A stretch of 64,000 nucleotides of DNA from an uncultured Coriobacteriaceae bacterium (GCA_902790135.1 CADAQM010000026.1:1-64000); one strand, 5' to 3'. Counted from the first letter of the stretch, positions 17,462 through 27,694 are shown. A program made the numbers and translations. The notes: generated from the sequence alone by a model not told the origin.

Positions 17462-17593
17462 TTATCGCTCGCCTTGGTCCTTCATCATGCGCCAGAGAGT
17501 GGTGCGGCTGATTCCAAGCTGACGCGCCGCGGCGCTCTGGTTGCCCCCGTGCTTGCGGATGACCTCCTCGACGATGTCGTGCTCGAACGACGA
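17462..17593 (-). pseudogene. Remnant of a Fis-type HTH (sigma-54/PrpR-like) regulator
   Basis: Only the last 43 codons survive: a Fis-like helix-turn-helix, KHGGNQSAAARQLGISRTTL then WRMMKDQGER and TAA. This is the C-terminal domain of enhancer-binding regulators of the PrpR/NtrC type. The frame runs straight into sequence that on the other strand encodes a sialidase-like fragment, with TCGAACGACGA fitting both. The N-terminal and ATPase parts are gone, so it is a deletion remnant. Confidence 0.65.
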
Positions 17594-18176
17594 GGGCAAG
17601 ACCTGGCGTCAGGTTATGGTTCCCAACTCGGCCGGTCGCGTGCATCCCACCGTCGTCGAGCTCGAGGACGGTCATCTGGTGAACTTCATGCGCTCCCGCG
17701 AGGCCGACTGGATTTACCGCAGCGAGTCCTTCGACTACGGTGACACCTGGACTGAGCCCGTCCCGACGGTGCTGCCCAACAACAACTCCGGTATCTGCGC
17801 CATCAAGCTCAAGAGCGGCCGCATCGCTGTGACCTATAACCACTCCAGCGCCCCCGCTAGCTACACCAACCGTGGCGCTTGGCCTGGCCTGCGCTGCCCC
17901 GTGAGCATCGCCCTGTCCGAGGACGGCGGCAAGACCTTTCCGCTGATCCGTCACATCGAGCGCGGCCAGGGCTTTGTCGGTGACGAGAACAAGTCCAACA
18001 ACATGCAGTACGAGTACCCCTGCATCATGCAGGCCGCTGACGGCATGATTCACCTTGCCTACGCCTACGAGACCCGCAAGGGCGTCAAGTGGGTGACCCT
18101 CTCCGAGGAGGACGTCATGGGCAAGACCCGTGGCGAGAGCGTCTACAACCCCACCTCCGGCGAGGTTGCCAAGTAA
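17583..18176 (+). pseudogene. C-terminal remnant of a sialidase-like (BNR-repeat) protein
   Basis: About 197 residues of a beta-propeller of the exo-alpha-sialidase/BNR type, containing Asp-box-like turns (NDEGKTW, FDYGDTW, SEDGGKTF) and HPTVVELEDGHLVNFMRS. The 5' half is missing: upstream of NDEGKTW the frame runs into the antisense of the regulator remnant. An ATG at 17541 gives an open frame of 211 codons, but its first 15 residues come from that other gene. Intact homologues cleave or bind host glycans; this copy is unlikely to be active. Confidence 0.6.
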
Positions 18177-18190
18177 TTAGGCCGCAGTTG

Positions 18191-18229
18191 AGGCCAGGCG
18201 CTGGCGTAGCTCCAACCAGCGCCTGGCCT
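18191..18229 (+). terminator. Hairpin terminator after the sialidase remnant
   Basis: AGGCCAGGCGCTGG pairs perfectly with CCAGCGCCTGGCCT over an 11-base loop, followed by CTGCTTTC, a weak U-tract. Confidence 0.65.
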
Positions 18230-18418
18230 CTGCTTTCAAGTAAGAGAATCGTCAATTGCGCTCATAGCCGCATGTGGCGATTTACGTTGCGTTAGAATAG
18301 CAACACGTACGTGGTGGCCTATTCTGACAGTCTTGATGAGCCCTTGCCCCTCCTGGGGAATTATGATCGGGAATCATTCTGTCTGGCCGCTTAAGGATTT
18401 CAGACCCAGGAGGAAGCT

Positions 18419-21012
18419 ATGAGGGAATACCTTTCCTCTGCAAGTGACGTACTTGCCGAGGTAAAGACCGATGCCTCAAATGGCATCACCGCCGCCGAGG
18501 CCGCATCTCGCCTTGCGACCTACGGCCCCAACAAGCTCAAGGAAGCCGAGAAGGACCCTCTGTGGAAGAGGTTCTTTGCCATGATGGCCGACCCGATGGT
18601 CATCATGCTCATCATCGCGGCCATCATCTCGGCCGTGACCGGCATGGCCCAGGGCGAGGCTGACTTTGCCGACGTCTTCATCATCATGTTCGTCGTCGTG
18701 CTCAACTCCGTGCTCGGCGTGGTGCAGGAGTACCAGGCGGAGAACGCCCTCGCCGCCCTGCAGGAGATGAGCGCCGCCCAGTCCAAGGTTATCCGCGACG
18801 GCCGTCAGATCACGGTGCCCTCCTCCGAGCTCGTGCCCGGCGACATCGTGATTCTCGAGGCTGGCGACGCCGTGCCCGCCGACTGCCGCATCATCGAGAG
18901 CGCCTCGATGAAGATCGAGGAGAGCGCCCTTACCGGCGAGTCCGTCCCGGCTGACAAGATCGCCCAGATCCTCGGCCTCCCCGCCGGCACCGACGACGTG
19001 CCCCTGGGCGACCGCAAGAACATGTGCTACATGGGCTCCACCGTGGTGTACGGCCGTGGTGTGGCCGTGGTCGTGGCCACTGGCATGAAGACCGAGATGG
19101 GCAAGATCGCCGACGCCATCGCACAGGCCTCCGACGAGCTCACCCCGCTCCAGATCAAGCTCAACGAGCTCTCCGGCGTCCTCACCAAGCTCGTCGTGGG
19201 CATCTGCGGCATCGTGTTTTTGGTTGGCATGTTCCGCAATGGCGGCCTTGCCTTCTTCAATGACATGGGCCTCGTGCTCAACACCTTCATGGTCGCTGTC
19301 TCGCTGGCCGTGGCCGCCATCCCCGAGGGCCTCGTCGCCGTCGTCACCATCGCGCTTTCCATCGGCGTCACCAAGATGAGCAAGCGCAACGCCATCGTCC
19401 GCAAGATGAACGCAGTCGAGACCCTGGGCTGCACGCAGGTCATCTGCTCCGACAAGACCGGCACCCTCACCCAGAACAAGATGACCGTCGTCCGTCACTA
19501 CTCCGAGGACATCGACCGTCTCGTGCGCTGCATGGCCCTGTGCTCCGACGCCAAGTGGGACGTGGCCGCGCAGGAGGCCATCGGCGAGCCCACCGAGGCC
19601 GCCCTCGTGGCCGATGCCGCCAAGCTCGGCTTCCTCTCCGGCGACCTGGACGCCGCCAACCCGCGTGCGGGCGAGGCGCCGTTCGACTCCGGCCGCAAGA
19701 TGATGTCCGTCGTCAACCTCTCGCCCATGGGCGACTACGTGCAGCACACCAAGGGTGGCCCCGACGTCGTGCTCGCACGCTGCACCAAGTTCCACACCGC
19801 CGAGGGCGTCGTGCCCATGACCGACGAGATCCGCGCCAAGATCATGGAGCAGAACAAGGCCATGGCCGATGACGCCCTGCGTGTCATGGCTGCCGCTCGT
19901 GTCAACCACGGCAAGACCGCTCCCGCCAGCTACGCCGCCGAGGACCTCGAGAAGGACATGGTCTTCATCGGTCTGTGCGGCATGATCGACCCGGTTCGTC
20001 CCGAGGTCAAGCCTGCCATCAAGGAGGCCCACGAGGCCGGCATGAACGTCGTCATGATCACGGGCGACCACATCGACACCGCCGTGGCAATCGCCAAGGA
20101 GCTCGGCATCGTCGAGGGCAGGGAAGGCGCCATCACGGGCTCCGAGCTCGACAAGATCTCCGACGAGGACTTCTTCACCAAGGTCGAGGACATCAACGTC
20201 TACGCCCGCGTCCAGCCCGAGCACAAGACCCGCATCGTCGACACTTGGAAGAAGAAGGGCATGGTCGTCGCCATGACCGGCGATGGCGTCAACGATGCTC
20301 CTTCCATCAAGAAGGCTGACATCGGCGTTGGCATGGGCATCACCGGTACCGACGTCACCAAGGGCGTTGCCGACATGGTCCTCGCCGACGACAACTTTGC
20401 CACCATCATCGGCGCCGTCGAAGAGGGCCGCCGCATCTACGACAACATCCGCAAGGCCATCCAGTTCCTGCTCTCGTCCAACCTGGCCGAGGTCATCGCG
20501 GTGTTCGTCGCATCTCTCATCGGCTTCACCATCCTCGAGCCCACGCACCTGCTGTGGATCAACCTCATCACCGACTCGCTGCCGGCACTGGCCATGTGCA
20601 TGGAGTCCGCTGAGCCCGACATCATGCGCCGCAAGCCGCGGTCATCTCCGCCCTCACGCTCGTGTCTTACTTCATCGGCGTGCATTACGCCGAGGCTGGC
20701 GCCGAGCCCGCGCTCGTGGGCATGACCATGGCCTTCCTGACTCTCTCCATGGTCGAGATGTTCCACTCGCTCAACATGCGCAGCCGCCGTGGCTCGATCT
20801 TCACCCTGCCCACGCAGAACGGCTGGTCGTGGGGCGCCTTCGCTCTGTCCCTGGTGCTCACCTACATCGTCATCGAGACCCCGCTCTCCAACCTGTTCAA
20901 CTTCGCGGAGCTCGACCTGACGCATTACGGAATCGCCATGGCTCTGGCGTTCTCGATCATCCCGATCATCGAGATCTACAAGGCCATCATGCGCGCCGTC
21001 GAGAAGAACTAA
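18419..21012 (+). pseudogene. Calcium-type P-type ATPase, broken by an internal deletion and frameshift
   Basis: Encodes a type II (SERCA/PMCA-like) cation-pumping ATPase. Intact landmarks: cation_ATPase N domain, TGESVP actuator loop, phosphorylation motif SDKTGTLTQNK, TGDGVNDAPSIKKADIG hinge, and LLWINLITDSLPALAM in M6. After PDIMRRKPR at about 20640 the first frame continues only as unrelated residues to a stop at 20725, while the true C terminus (VISALTLVSYFIGVHYAE... to EKN) resumes in another frame at 20641-21012. The usual loop before M7 (a FAGG-type stretch, roughly 19 residues) is absent. So a short deletion removed it and shifted the frame. The ATG at 18419 has GGAGGAAGC upstream. 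Either a real mutation or an assembly error. Confidence 0.85.
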
Positions 21013-21117
21013 CCGTCAACTGACATTGACGCTTCCGGGCGGGCGGGGTTGCGACTTTGGTCGCGGCTCCGCCCGCCCGCTATTATGGAGATGCTGGGCT
21101 GCGACGAGGAGGTTGCG

Positions 21118-22290
21118 ATGGCAAAGAAGGCAAAGGCGCGCCGCGTGCGCGAGGTACGTGCAAACAGGGCGCTCGATGCCCTGCCGGCGCTTTCCTCCCT
21201 GACGGAGCTGCCAGCCTTTGACGAGCTGAAGGCAAGCGACGCGCAGCGGGAGGCCTTTGAGGAGGCGCGTGCCCAAGCGGGCGAGGCGGCTGACGAGCTG
21301 GTGCTGGGCTACGTGGTGCGGCTCGACCGAGGCTATCCGGCCATCGTGTGCGAGGACGCGACCTTCAGGGCGGAGTTTGCCACGCGCCTGACCAAGGGTG
21401 ACTTCTCGCGCGTTGCCGTGGGCGACTGGGTGTGCGCCAGAAGGCCCGCCGCTCACGAGATGGGACTTATCGAGCGGATCCTGCCGCGCGAGAGCGACAT
21501 TGCCCGGTGGCGTGGGAGCAATCGCGGCGAGCGACAGACCCTTGCAGCCAACGTCGATCTGGTGATTGTGGTGCAGCAGCTGGGCGACCGTGAGGTGGAC
21601 TTCGCACGCGTGGCGCGCTCCGCCGTCATCGTGCGCGACTGCGGTGCCGAGCTGGCCGTGGTGCTCTCCAAGGCTGACCGTGCGGGCGCTGCGGGCGTGG
21701 CGCGCGACGTGGCAGCCCTGCGCGAGGTTCTGGGTACCGACGTGCGCCTGGTGGTGACCTCCGCCGGTGCGCAGGGCGACGCGGACGTTGCGGCGGCACG
21801 CGAGGCTGCCGAGGCGTGCGGAGTGCCCTTTGGCGAGCAGGGCGTGCGCGATCTGGTGCCAGCGGGGGTCGTGGCAATCGTGCTGGGGGAGTCTGGCGCA
21901 GGTAAGTCCACGCTGCTCAATGCCCTGCTGGGACGAAACGTCCTCGAGACTGGAGCCGTACGCGCCTCCGATGATGCGGGACGTCACACCACGGTCGCAC
22001 GTCGCATGGTGAGTCTGCCCGACGCGGGCGTCATCGTGGACGAGCCGGGGCTCAGGAGCCTGCCCTTGGTTGGGCACGAGCGAGGCCTGGCGCTGGTCTT
22101 TCCCGACATTGCGCACGAGGCGGTCGCCTGTCGCTTCCGCGATTGCACGCACACGCACGAGCCAGGGTGCGCCGTCATTGGGCACGCGGAAGAGCTGGGC
22201 TATGCGGGACGACGTCTCGATGCATACCTCTCGCTTGCCCACGAGATGCGCGCCTCCCGCCAGACCCTCGACCCGGACGTGGTCATCTGA
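21118..22290 (+). CDS. rsgA: Ribosome small-subunit-dependent GTPase A
   Basis: Circularly permuted GTPase that assists late 30S subunit maturation. An N-terminal OB fold (about residues 60-120) is followed by the permuted G domain: G4 LSKADR, G1 GESGAGKST, G3 DEPG, and a C-terminal zinc finger (CRFRDCTHTHEPGC). The ATG at 21118 has GAGGAGG five bases upstream and gives 390 residues with a basic Lys/Arg N terminus; earlier in-frame ATGs at 21049 and 21085 have no good ribosome site. Length is slightly above the usual 300-350 because of the N-terminal extension. Confidence 0.93.
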   Translation: MAKKAKARRVREVRANRALDALPALSSLTELPAFDELKASDAQREAFEEARAQAGEAADELVLGYVVRLDRGYPAIVCEDATFRAEFATRLTKGDFSRVAVGDWVCARRPAAHEMGLIERILPRESDIARWRGSNRGERQTLAANVDLVIVVQQLGDREVDFARVARSAVIVRDCGAELAVVLSKADRAGAAGVARDVAALREVLGTDVRLVVTSAGAQGDADVAAAREAAEACGVPFGEQGVRDLVPAGVVAIVLGESGAGKSTLLNALLGRNVLETGAVRASDDAGRHTTVARRMVSLPDAGVIVDEPGLRSLPLVGHERGLALVFPDIAHEAVACRFRDCTHTHEPGCAVIGHAEELGYAGRRLDAYLSLAHEMRASRQTLDPDVVI

Positions 22291-22608
22291 GGCCAGTGAA
22301 CACGTACGGTAGCTTCTAGCTGCGCAAACATATGACTTCTGCGATGGGGTTCGCCGCTCGGTGCGGTGGGCCCCATTCTCGTGTGTGGAGGACGAGTGTA
22401 CGAGGCTCGCGCCTCCACGTTGCGCCCACACGCACAGCCCTCTCAAAAAGCCGCGGTTAGCTGCGCGAAGGGCTGCAACCTACCCTGAGCCTACTGGCGA
22501 CCTACCCGGCGCGTATATGAGTTGAAAAGCATCCTGCTGGCGGGCTTGCCCGACCCAAGAATTGATGGTGCGGGCCAGACGGTCTGCGTCAGACCTTGGG
22601 AGGTGGCC
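22291..22608 (+). other. Structured 318-bp leader before the Tad operon
   Basis: No gene seen. It holds a hairpin GTGGAGG/GCCTCCAC (about 22385-22419), a second stem AGCCCT/AGGGCT (about 22437-22475) enclosing a CGCG/CGCG stem, and two direct repeats ACCTACCC at 22478-22485 and 22500-22507, 22 bp apart. The repeats look like a regulator site on one face of the helix. No recognised riboswitch class fits. Confidence 0.4.
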
Positions 22609-23331
22609 ATGTCGGGAAGGTTCAGGATCGTGCTTTCGTTGGCCTTCGCGCTTCTGGGCGTGGTGTCGTGCCTGGCCTATGCCGATTCCGTCAGGAGCGA
22701 GGCGGAGCGCGTGCGCTCTGACGCTATCGCACGCTTTGGTGGCGAGGTGGCCGAGCTCGTGGTGGCGAACCGTGTGCTCGAGTCAGGCGATGTCGTGACG
22801 GAACAGGACGTCAGCGTGCGCGACTGGGTGTCCGACCTGGCACCTTCTGGGGCCCTTACGAACCTGGATAAGGTCGTGGGCCGACAGGTGAGCGTGCCTG
22901 TCGCCGAGGGGGCGCCACTGACCGAGCTCAACTTTCGTGACGACTCCGCGCTGGCCGAGGTTCCCGCCGGACATGTTGCCGTGAGCGTTCCGGTGACCGA
23001 GAAGCTCGGCATCTCTCGCGGCGTCACCAGAGGCGCGCGTCTCTCGGCGTATGCGGTCTCGGATAACGGCCCGCGTTTGATTGCTGGTGACATTGAGGTG
23101 CTCTCCGAGCTGGGGTCTACCACGGGAATCGTCGCGTCGCAGCAGGTGACGATAGCCGTCCTGCCAAATGACGTCACTGCTGTGCTCTCCGCGAGCGCTT
23201 CGGGCGACCTCAGGCTCGTGATTCCGGCAGACGACGTAGAGGTCTCGGACGATGCGGCGCAAACGGGGCCACCTGACGAGGTTGTGCCAGACGAAGCGGA
23301 CGAGGAACAGGATGAAGGGGGTGCTGCGTGA
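22609..23331 (+). CDS. cpaB: CpaB/RcpC-like Tad pilus assembly protein
   Basis: A 240-residue protein opening the Tad (tight adherence, Flp pilus) operon. One N-terminal membrane helix (IVLSLAFALLGVVSCLAYA) anchors an extracytoplasmic SAF domain (about residues 55-115: VVANRVLESGDVVTEQDV, GRQVSVPVAEGAPLT), then an RcpC/CpaB domain and an acidic tail. The ATG at 22609 has GGGAGG five bases upstream; an in-frame start at 22522 adds 29 residues without signal character. In Gram-negative Tad systems CpaB helps the secretin; here no secretin is present, so it may steady the pilus at the wall. It overlaps the next gene by one base. Confidence 0.8.
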   Translation: MSGRFRIVLSLAFALLGVVSCLAYADSVRSEAERVRSDAIARFGGEVAELVVANRVLESGDVVTEQDVSVRDWVSDLAPSGALTNLDKVVGRQVSVPVAEGAPLTELNFRDDSALAEVPAGHVAVSVPVTEKLGISRGVTRGARLSAYAVSDNGPRLIAGDIEVLSELGSTTGIVASQQVTIAVLPNDVTAVLSASASGDLRLVIPADDVEVSDDAAQTGPPDEVVPDEADEEQDEGGAA

Positions 23332-24719
23332 TGACGGACATGTGGCTTGGATACGCGGAGAAGGCGGGACGGCGTGAGGTGCTCATGGCGCTGCGCAAGA
23401 TCGCTCCAGGGTCGGCTGTGGTATTCGCGCAGAGTGCGCAGGACCTGCGCGAGCGTCTGCACGACGAGGAGCCTGGCGCGGTGGGCGCCATCGTGGGGCA
23501 CTCCTCGGATGGCGTGTCGGACATGAACCTTGCGGCGGCGCTCGTCCACGACGGCTTTGCCTCCGAGGTGGTGCTTGTCGCGCGAGGTGCGAGTGGGTCG
23601 CTGCGGTCTCGTGCGAGCCGTGCGGGCATCTCCCGTGTGGTGGATGCGGCGGTGGCGCCGGCCTTCGAGCTCGTGGCAGCGGGTGCGGGCGACCGATCTC
23701 AGGAGAGCGAGGATGGCGGTGAGCTGGCGCACGCGACGAGGAAGGACGACGTCTCACAGGAGCGTCCGGCTGCATTGGTGGAGAAAGTGCCAGCGGTGGA
23801 GCCTGCTGGGTCTGTCCAGGTGAGCGACGCTGCATCACCACAGGGCAGCGGGACCGTGTCTGACCCGGCGGTGGTCGTTGCGCGAGGTTCCGACGCGGCG
23901 CCCATCCTCACGGTCTCCTCAGGACGCGGTGGCGTTGGCAAGACCGCCCTGGTGGCGCTCATGGCAAGCGTGGCCGCCCACTGGGGGATGGACGTGGCGG
24001 TGGTTGACCTCGACCTCTCGTGCGGGGACCTCCACGTCTGCTTTGGCGTGAACAAAGGCCCCGATATCGTGCGCATCGCGCCTGAAGGAGTGCCTACACC
24101 TGAGTCGATGGGGCGTGCGAGCGTGCGCTGTGCCGAGCACGTGTACCTGTGGGGACCATGCGAACGGCCCGAGATGGCCGAGCTCGTGATGCCTCACGTT
24201 GCCACACTGCTCTCGTATCTGTCTAGCAGGTACGACCTGGTGCTCGTGGATACCTCGACGACCTTTACCGACGGAGTCGCCCAGGCCGTGCAGTCGTGCG
24301 ATCGGCTGCTGGTGGTGCATGACGAGCGGCCTGGTGCCGTGGCATCTGCCGCGCGCATCAGCGCGCTGGCGGTCAGGCTTGGCGTGGCACGTACACGCAT
24401 CGTGCGTGTGATTAACCTGGGCGACCCACGTATCAAGGCCAATGCCTTCGAGGGCCGCGCCGAAGTGGGTCTGGAGACTGCGCGCATGCACCGCGTGGTC
24501 GACGGCGGCATCGAGGCGGAGGATTTGCTCGTCTCCGGAAAGGTGGGAGAGCTGGTGGCCACGGGCACGGACGTGGTGGCTTGCGTCTCGGCGCTTCTTG
24601 CGCAGACCTTGGCCGAGCTGGGCAAACTTCCCGAAAACGAGGAGGCGCGCAAGGCATCCGACCCACGTGCCGGCAAACGTCGTCGCACACTCTTCGGCCG
24701 CCGTAAGGAGGCAGTCTGA
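23331..24719 (+). CDS. cpaE: CpaE/TadZ-like MinD-family ATPase
   Basis: A 462-residue cytoplasmic protein that in Tad systems positions the assembly machine at the pole. An N-terminal receiver-like domain (about 1-130) lacks an obvious phosphoacceptor context. A variable linker follows, then a ParA/MinD ATPase from about residue 185 with a deviant Walker A (SSGRGGVGKTALVAL), a switch region VAVVDLDLSCGDL and LVLVDTSTTFTDG. The ATG at 23331 overlaps the cpaB stop (TGATG); a GTG three bases earlier is possible. The gene overlaps cpaF by one base, so the set is translationally coupled. Confidence 0.85.
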   Translation: MTDMWLGYAEKAGRREVLMALRKIAPGSAVVFAQSAQDLRERLHDEEPGAVGAIVGHSSDGVSDMNLAAALVHDGFASEVVLVARGASGSLRSRASRAGISRVVDAAVAPAFELVAAGAGDRSQESEDGGELAHATRKDDVSQERPAALVEKVPAVEPAGSVQVSDAASPQGSGTVSDPAVVVARGSDAAPILTVSSGRGGVGKTALVALMASVAAHWGMDVAVVDLDLSCGDLHVCFGVNKGPDIVRIAPEGVPTPESMGRASVRCAEHVYLWGPCERPEMAELVMPHVATLLSYLSSRYDLVLVDTSTTFTDGVAQAVQSCDRLLVVHDERPGAVASAARISALAVRLGVARTRIVRVINLGDPRIKANAFEGRAEVGLETARMHRVVDGGIEAEDLLVSGKVGELVATGTDVVACVSALLAQTLAELGKLPENEEARKASDPRAGKRRRTLFGRRKEAV

Positions 24720-26065
24720 TGTCGGTCCTAGAGCGGGTGCGCGAGCAGGAGGCTCGTGGCGTAGCGGTCGAGCTGCCGGCTGAGGGAGGGCTGTTTGGTG
24801 CGAGTGCCGAGCGCGAGACCCTCTCGTCTACGCTCAAGCGAGAGCTGATGCGGCGCCTTGGCCTGGCGACGGTCGCTGACATGGTAGGCGCCTCCGATGC
24901 CCAGAAGGCGCGCGATGAGTTACGCGTCACCTGTCAGGCGATTCTCAACGAGGAGCGCTTCTCAGGACTCTCGGCTGAGGAGCGCGAGTCCACGATTGGC
25001 CGGGTGCTCGATGAGGTGGTCGGGCTCGGTCCCATCCAGCCGCTTCTTGACGATGCGAGCATCTCCGAGGTGATGGTCAACGGTTGCGCTGCCATCTATT
25101 ACGAGCGAGCCGGCAGGCTGCATCTCTCCGAGGTGCGCTTCGAGTCTGCGGACCAGATCATGATGGTGGTCGACCGCATCCTGGCGCCATTGGGTAGGCG
25201 TCTCGACAAGAGCTCTCCTCTGGTCAATGCGCGCCTGGCCAACGGTGACCGCGTCAATGCGGTTGCGGTTCCCATTGCCATCGATGGCCCCTACGTGACC
25301 ATCCGAAAGTTCTCCAATCGCATCACGTCGATGGCACGGCTGGTGGAGCTTGGCTCGGTGCCCCCGTGGTACGCGACCCTGCTCTCGTGGGCGGTGCGCG
25401 TACGTCAGGACATAGCCGTGGCGGGCGGAACCGGATCGGGCAAGACCACGCTGCTCAATGCCCTGTCGTGCGAAATCGACCATGGCGAGCGCGTGATCAC
25501 TATCGAGGATTCCGCAGAGCTGCGCTTTGATCGGCGAGCGCATGTGGTGCGCATGGAGGCTCGCGACGCTTCCATCGAGGGCACGGGCGAGGTGACGATT
25601 CGCGACCTAGTCAAGAACGCCCTCAGGCAACGACCTGACCGCATCGTGGTCGGAGAGGTTAGAGGCGCAGAGGCCATCGATATGCTGCAGGCGATGAACA
25701 CCGGTCATGATGGCTCACTGACGACGCTTCATAGCGGAACTGCCGAGGAGGCAGTGCTCCGCCTGGTGCTCATGGCGCGCTTTGGCATGGACCTGCCTGC
25801 CTCGATCATCGAGGAACAGGTGGCAACGGCACTCGACCTGATCGTTATGTCCGCACGACGCAGCGATGGGTCGCGCCGCATTACCTCGCTCTCGCAGGTG
25901 GGCAGGGCAACGGATGGCAGCGTGCAGCTGACCGAGCTTGTCTCCTATTCGACCGTCGATGACAGCTGGCATCTCGAGCGCGAGCCAGCCTTTGTCGAGC
26001 GCTCGGTCGAGGAAGGTTTGCTCGATGGGGAGGAGGTGAGCCGATGGAGGCGTTCGGTGTCGTAA
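24719..26065 (+). CDS. cpaF: CpaF/TadA secretion ATPase
   Basis: A 448-residue hexameric ATPase of the type II/IV secretion superfamily that powers pilus assembly. An N-terminal helical domain leads to the N-terminal sensor region ([13 protein letters not shown]), then the RecA-like core with Walker [11 protein letters not shown] (about residue 238), an Asp/His box TIEDSAEL, Walker [11 protein letters not shown] and a His box [11 protein letters not shown]. The start ATG overlaps the previous stop (TGATG), and the 3' end overlaps tadB by 22 bases. Full length and intact. Confidence 0.95.
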   Translation: MSVLERVREQEARGVAVELPAEGGLFGASAERETLSSTLKRELMRRLGLATVADMVGASDAQKARDELRVTCQAILNEERFSGLSAEERESTIGRVLDEVVGLGPIQPLLDDASISEVMVNGCAAIYYERAGRLHLSEVRFESADQIMMVVDRILAPLGRRLDKSSPLVNARLANGDRVNAVAVPIAIDGPYVTIRKFSNRITSMARLVELGSVPPWYATLLSWAVRVRQDIAVAGGTGSGKTTLLNALSCEIDHGERVITIEDSAELRFDRRAHVVRMEARDASIEGTGEVTIRDLVKNALRQRPDRIVVGEVRGAEAIDMLQAMNTGHDGSLTTLHSGTAEEAVLRLVLMARFGMDLPASIIEEQVATALDLIVMSARRSDGSRRITSLSQVGRATDGSVQLTELVSYSTVDDSWHLEREPAFVERSVEEGLLDGEEVSRWRRSVS

Positions 26066-26979
26066 GCTGCGCAGCCTGTTGGGGGCTTAGTGCATATGTG
26101 GCTGTGGGAGGCGGCAGGACCCGCCATGCCAATGGTTGGGTCATACGCGGCATCTACCTGCGCGTTCGGCGCATCTGTGCCCAAGTGGGCATGACACCTT
26201 TGGTGGGCATGCTGCTGCGGATGGCCTCGTGGCGGAGTATGGCGGACTCGCTCGCCCGAGCGTTGGGGCGCAGGGGGCTCTATGTCGGACGCGAGGAGTC
26301 CTGTGCTCTCTTTGCGCTTACGTCTGTGATGGCAGCGGTGCTCATGGCCCTCTCAGCGAGAAACCCTTTGGGGTTTGTCGTGAGCTTGATGGGAGTCGCC
26401 GCAGGTGTCGAACTCTGGCGCTCGTCACGTATACGCGCACGTGAGCGCGCCTTGATCGACGAGATGCCCCAGGTGTTTCGGACGCTTGCGATGGCGTTGG
26501 GATCGGGTGAGACCCTGACCCAGGCGATCGAGTACGTGGGTGTGCACGAGCGCGGGTATGCGGGGGAGGCCTTTGTGCACGTCGCGCTCCGGCTGAGGTG
26601 CGGCGCCTCGACGGAGGATGCCATGGCGCAGCTGAGTCGAGAGCTCGACGCCCCCGGCGTCGGCCTGCTCGTGACCGCCCTGGCCATTGCCCAGCGTACA
26701 GGCAGTCCCTTGCGCTCGCTCTTCCAGAGCTCGGCACGGCTGGTGGAGCGCCAAGGAGAGTACGAGCGGCTCCTTGCGGTCAAGACCGCGCAGGTGCGTC
26801 TGTCCGTAAGGATTGTGTGCCTGCTGCCGCTTGTTCTGGTGTGCGTGCTGTCGCTCATCTCCGTGGACTACCAGAACGGACTCTCCACACCCGCCGGTGT
26901 GATGAGTCTGCTCGTGGCAGCGGGCATGGATGGCTGTGCCTTGATCGTGATCAGGCGACTGATGAGGGGGGTGGTCTGA
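26044..26979 (+). CDS. tadB: TadB-like inner membrane platform protein
   Basis: A 311-residue membrane protein with a type II secretion F (T2SSF) domain in its second half (ALIDEMPQVFRTLAMALGSG, then ALRLRCGASTEDAMAQLSRE, about residues 135-260). Membrane helices lie near 5-22, 90-125 and a pair at the C terminus (VCLLPLVLVCVLSLISV, then VMSLLVAAGMDGCALIVI). It should form the cytoplasmic-membrane platform together with TadC for CpaF. It overlaps cpaF by 22 bases; TadC follows after one base. Confidence 0.85.
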   Translation: MEAFGVVSCAACWGLSAYVAVGGGRTRHANGWVIRGIYLRVRRICAQVGMTPLVGMLLRMASWRSMADSLARALGRRGLYVGREESCALFALTSVMAAVLMALSARNPLGFVVSLMGVAAGVELWRSSRIRARERALIDEMPQVFRTLAMALGSGETLTQAIEYVGVHERGYAGEAFVHVALRLRCGASTEDAMAQLSRELDAPGVGLLVTALAIAQRTGSPLRSLFQSSARLVERQGEYERLLAVKTAQVRLSVRIVCLLPLVLVCVLSLISVDYQNGLSTPAGVMSLLVAAGMDGCALIVIRRLMRGVV

Positions 26980-26980
26980 G

Positions 26981-27628
26981 GTGGATTTTGCGCTGGCAGG
27001 CAGCTGCGTCATCTGTGGATGTAGCGCATTTGCCACAGCCTTCGCGCTCACGAGTGGGGGTGCGAGCCAGCGGATTCGCGCATCTCCTGCTGAGGATTCC
27101 TTGGACGCGCTGCTCGCACGGGTGCGGCACCTGCCGCTTTTGGAACGCATGGAGAGGAAGGCTTCGACCACGCGGGGTCGCACGGAATGCCTCAAGCAGA
27201 TGCCCACGATGCTCGATGTTGTGACCCTGGGGCTTTCGGCGGGGCTGTCGTTCGATTCGTCGCTCGAACTCTACTGCGGCCGTTACGACAACGAGCTGGC
27301 GCGCGTGTTGGGCGCAGCGATGCTCACCTGGCGGTTGGGCACCGAGAGCAGGGAGGAGGCGCTTTTGGGCGTGGCGCGTAGGCTACAGATGGCCTCGTTC
27401 GACCGCTTCGTGGGGGTAGTCACGCAGGCTTTGGCCTTTGGCTCGCCCCTTGCGGTGACGCTCGAGCATCAGGCTCAGGCGATACGCGACGAGCAGCGGT
27501 CGCAGGTGGAGGAGGAGATCGAGCGGGTGCCGGTCAAGATGTTGATTCCCCTGGGAGTGCTGATCGTCCCAGCGATGCTTCTGGCGATCTTGGGGCCGCT
27601 CTTTGGTGCCTCGCTTTCGCTCGGTTGA
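26981..27628 (+). CDS. tadC: TadC-like inner membrane platform protein (short)
   Basis: A 215-residue T2SSF-domain protein, partner of TadB in the pilus platform. It starts with GTG one base after the tadB stop. The F-domain runs from KQMPTMLDVVTLGLSAGLSF (about residue 70) to the C-terminal hydrophobic helix MLIPLGVLIVPAMLLAILGP. It is shorter than typical TadC proteins (around 300 residues), because the N-terminal helices are reduced to one, FALAGSCVICGCSAFATAF. No frameshift is visible, so the short form appears genuine. Confidence 0.8.
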   Translation: MDFALAGSCVICGCSAFATAFALTSGGASQRIRASPAEDSLDALLARVRHLPLLERMERKASTTRGRTECLKQMPTMLDVVTLGLSAGLSFDSSLELYCGRYDNELARVLGAAMLTWRLGTESREEALLGVARRLQMASFDRFVGVVTQALAFGSPLAVTLEHQAQAIRDEQRSQVEEEIERVPVKMLIPLGVLIVPAMLLAILGPLFGASLSLG

Positions 27629-27694
27629 CAAAGGCGCTGGTAGGTAATGGTTTGGGCTGGTCATGTCCGGCCTGCTGACATGAAGGGAGCAAAG

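Noticed and set aside
18476-20548. 690-codon reverse frame opposite the P-type ATPase
   Set aside because: Antisense to a clearly recognisable ATPase; low-complexity shadow frame.
22435-22510. Cyclic-di-GMP riboswitch upstream of the Tad operon
   Set aside because: It begins with CACGCACAG as GEMM-I does, but the conserved internal motifs and the tetraloop-receptor pattern are missing.
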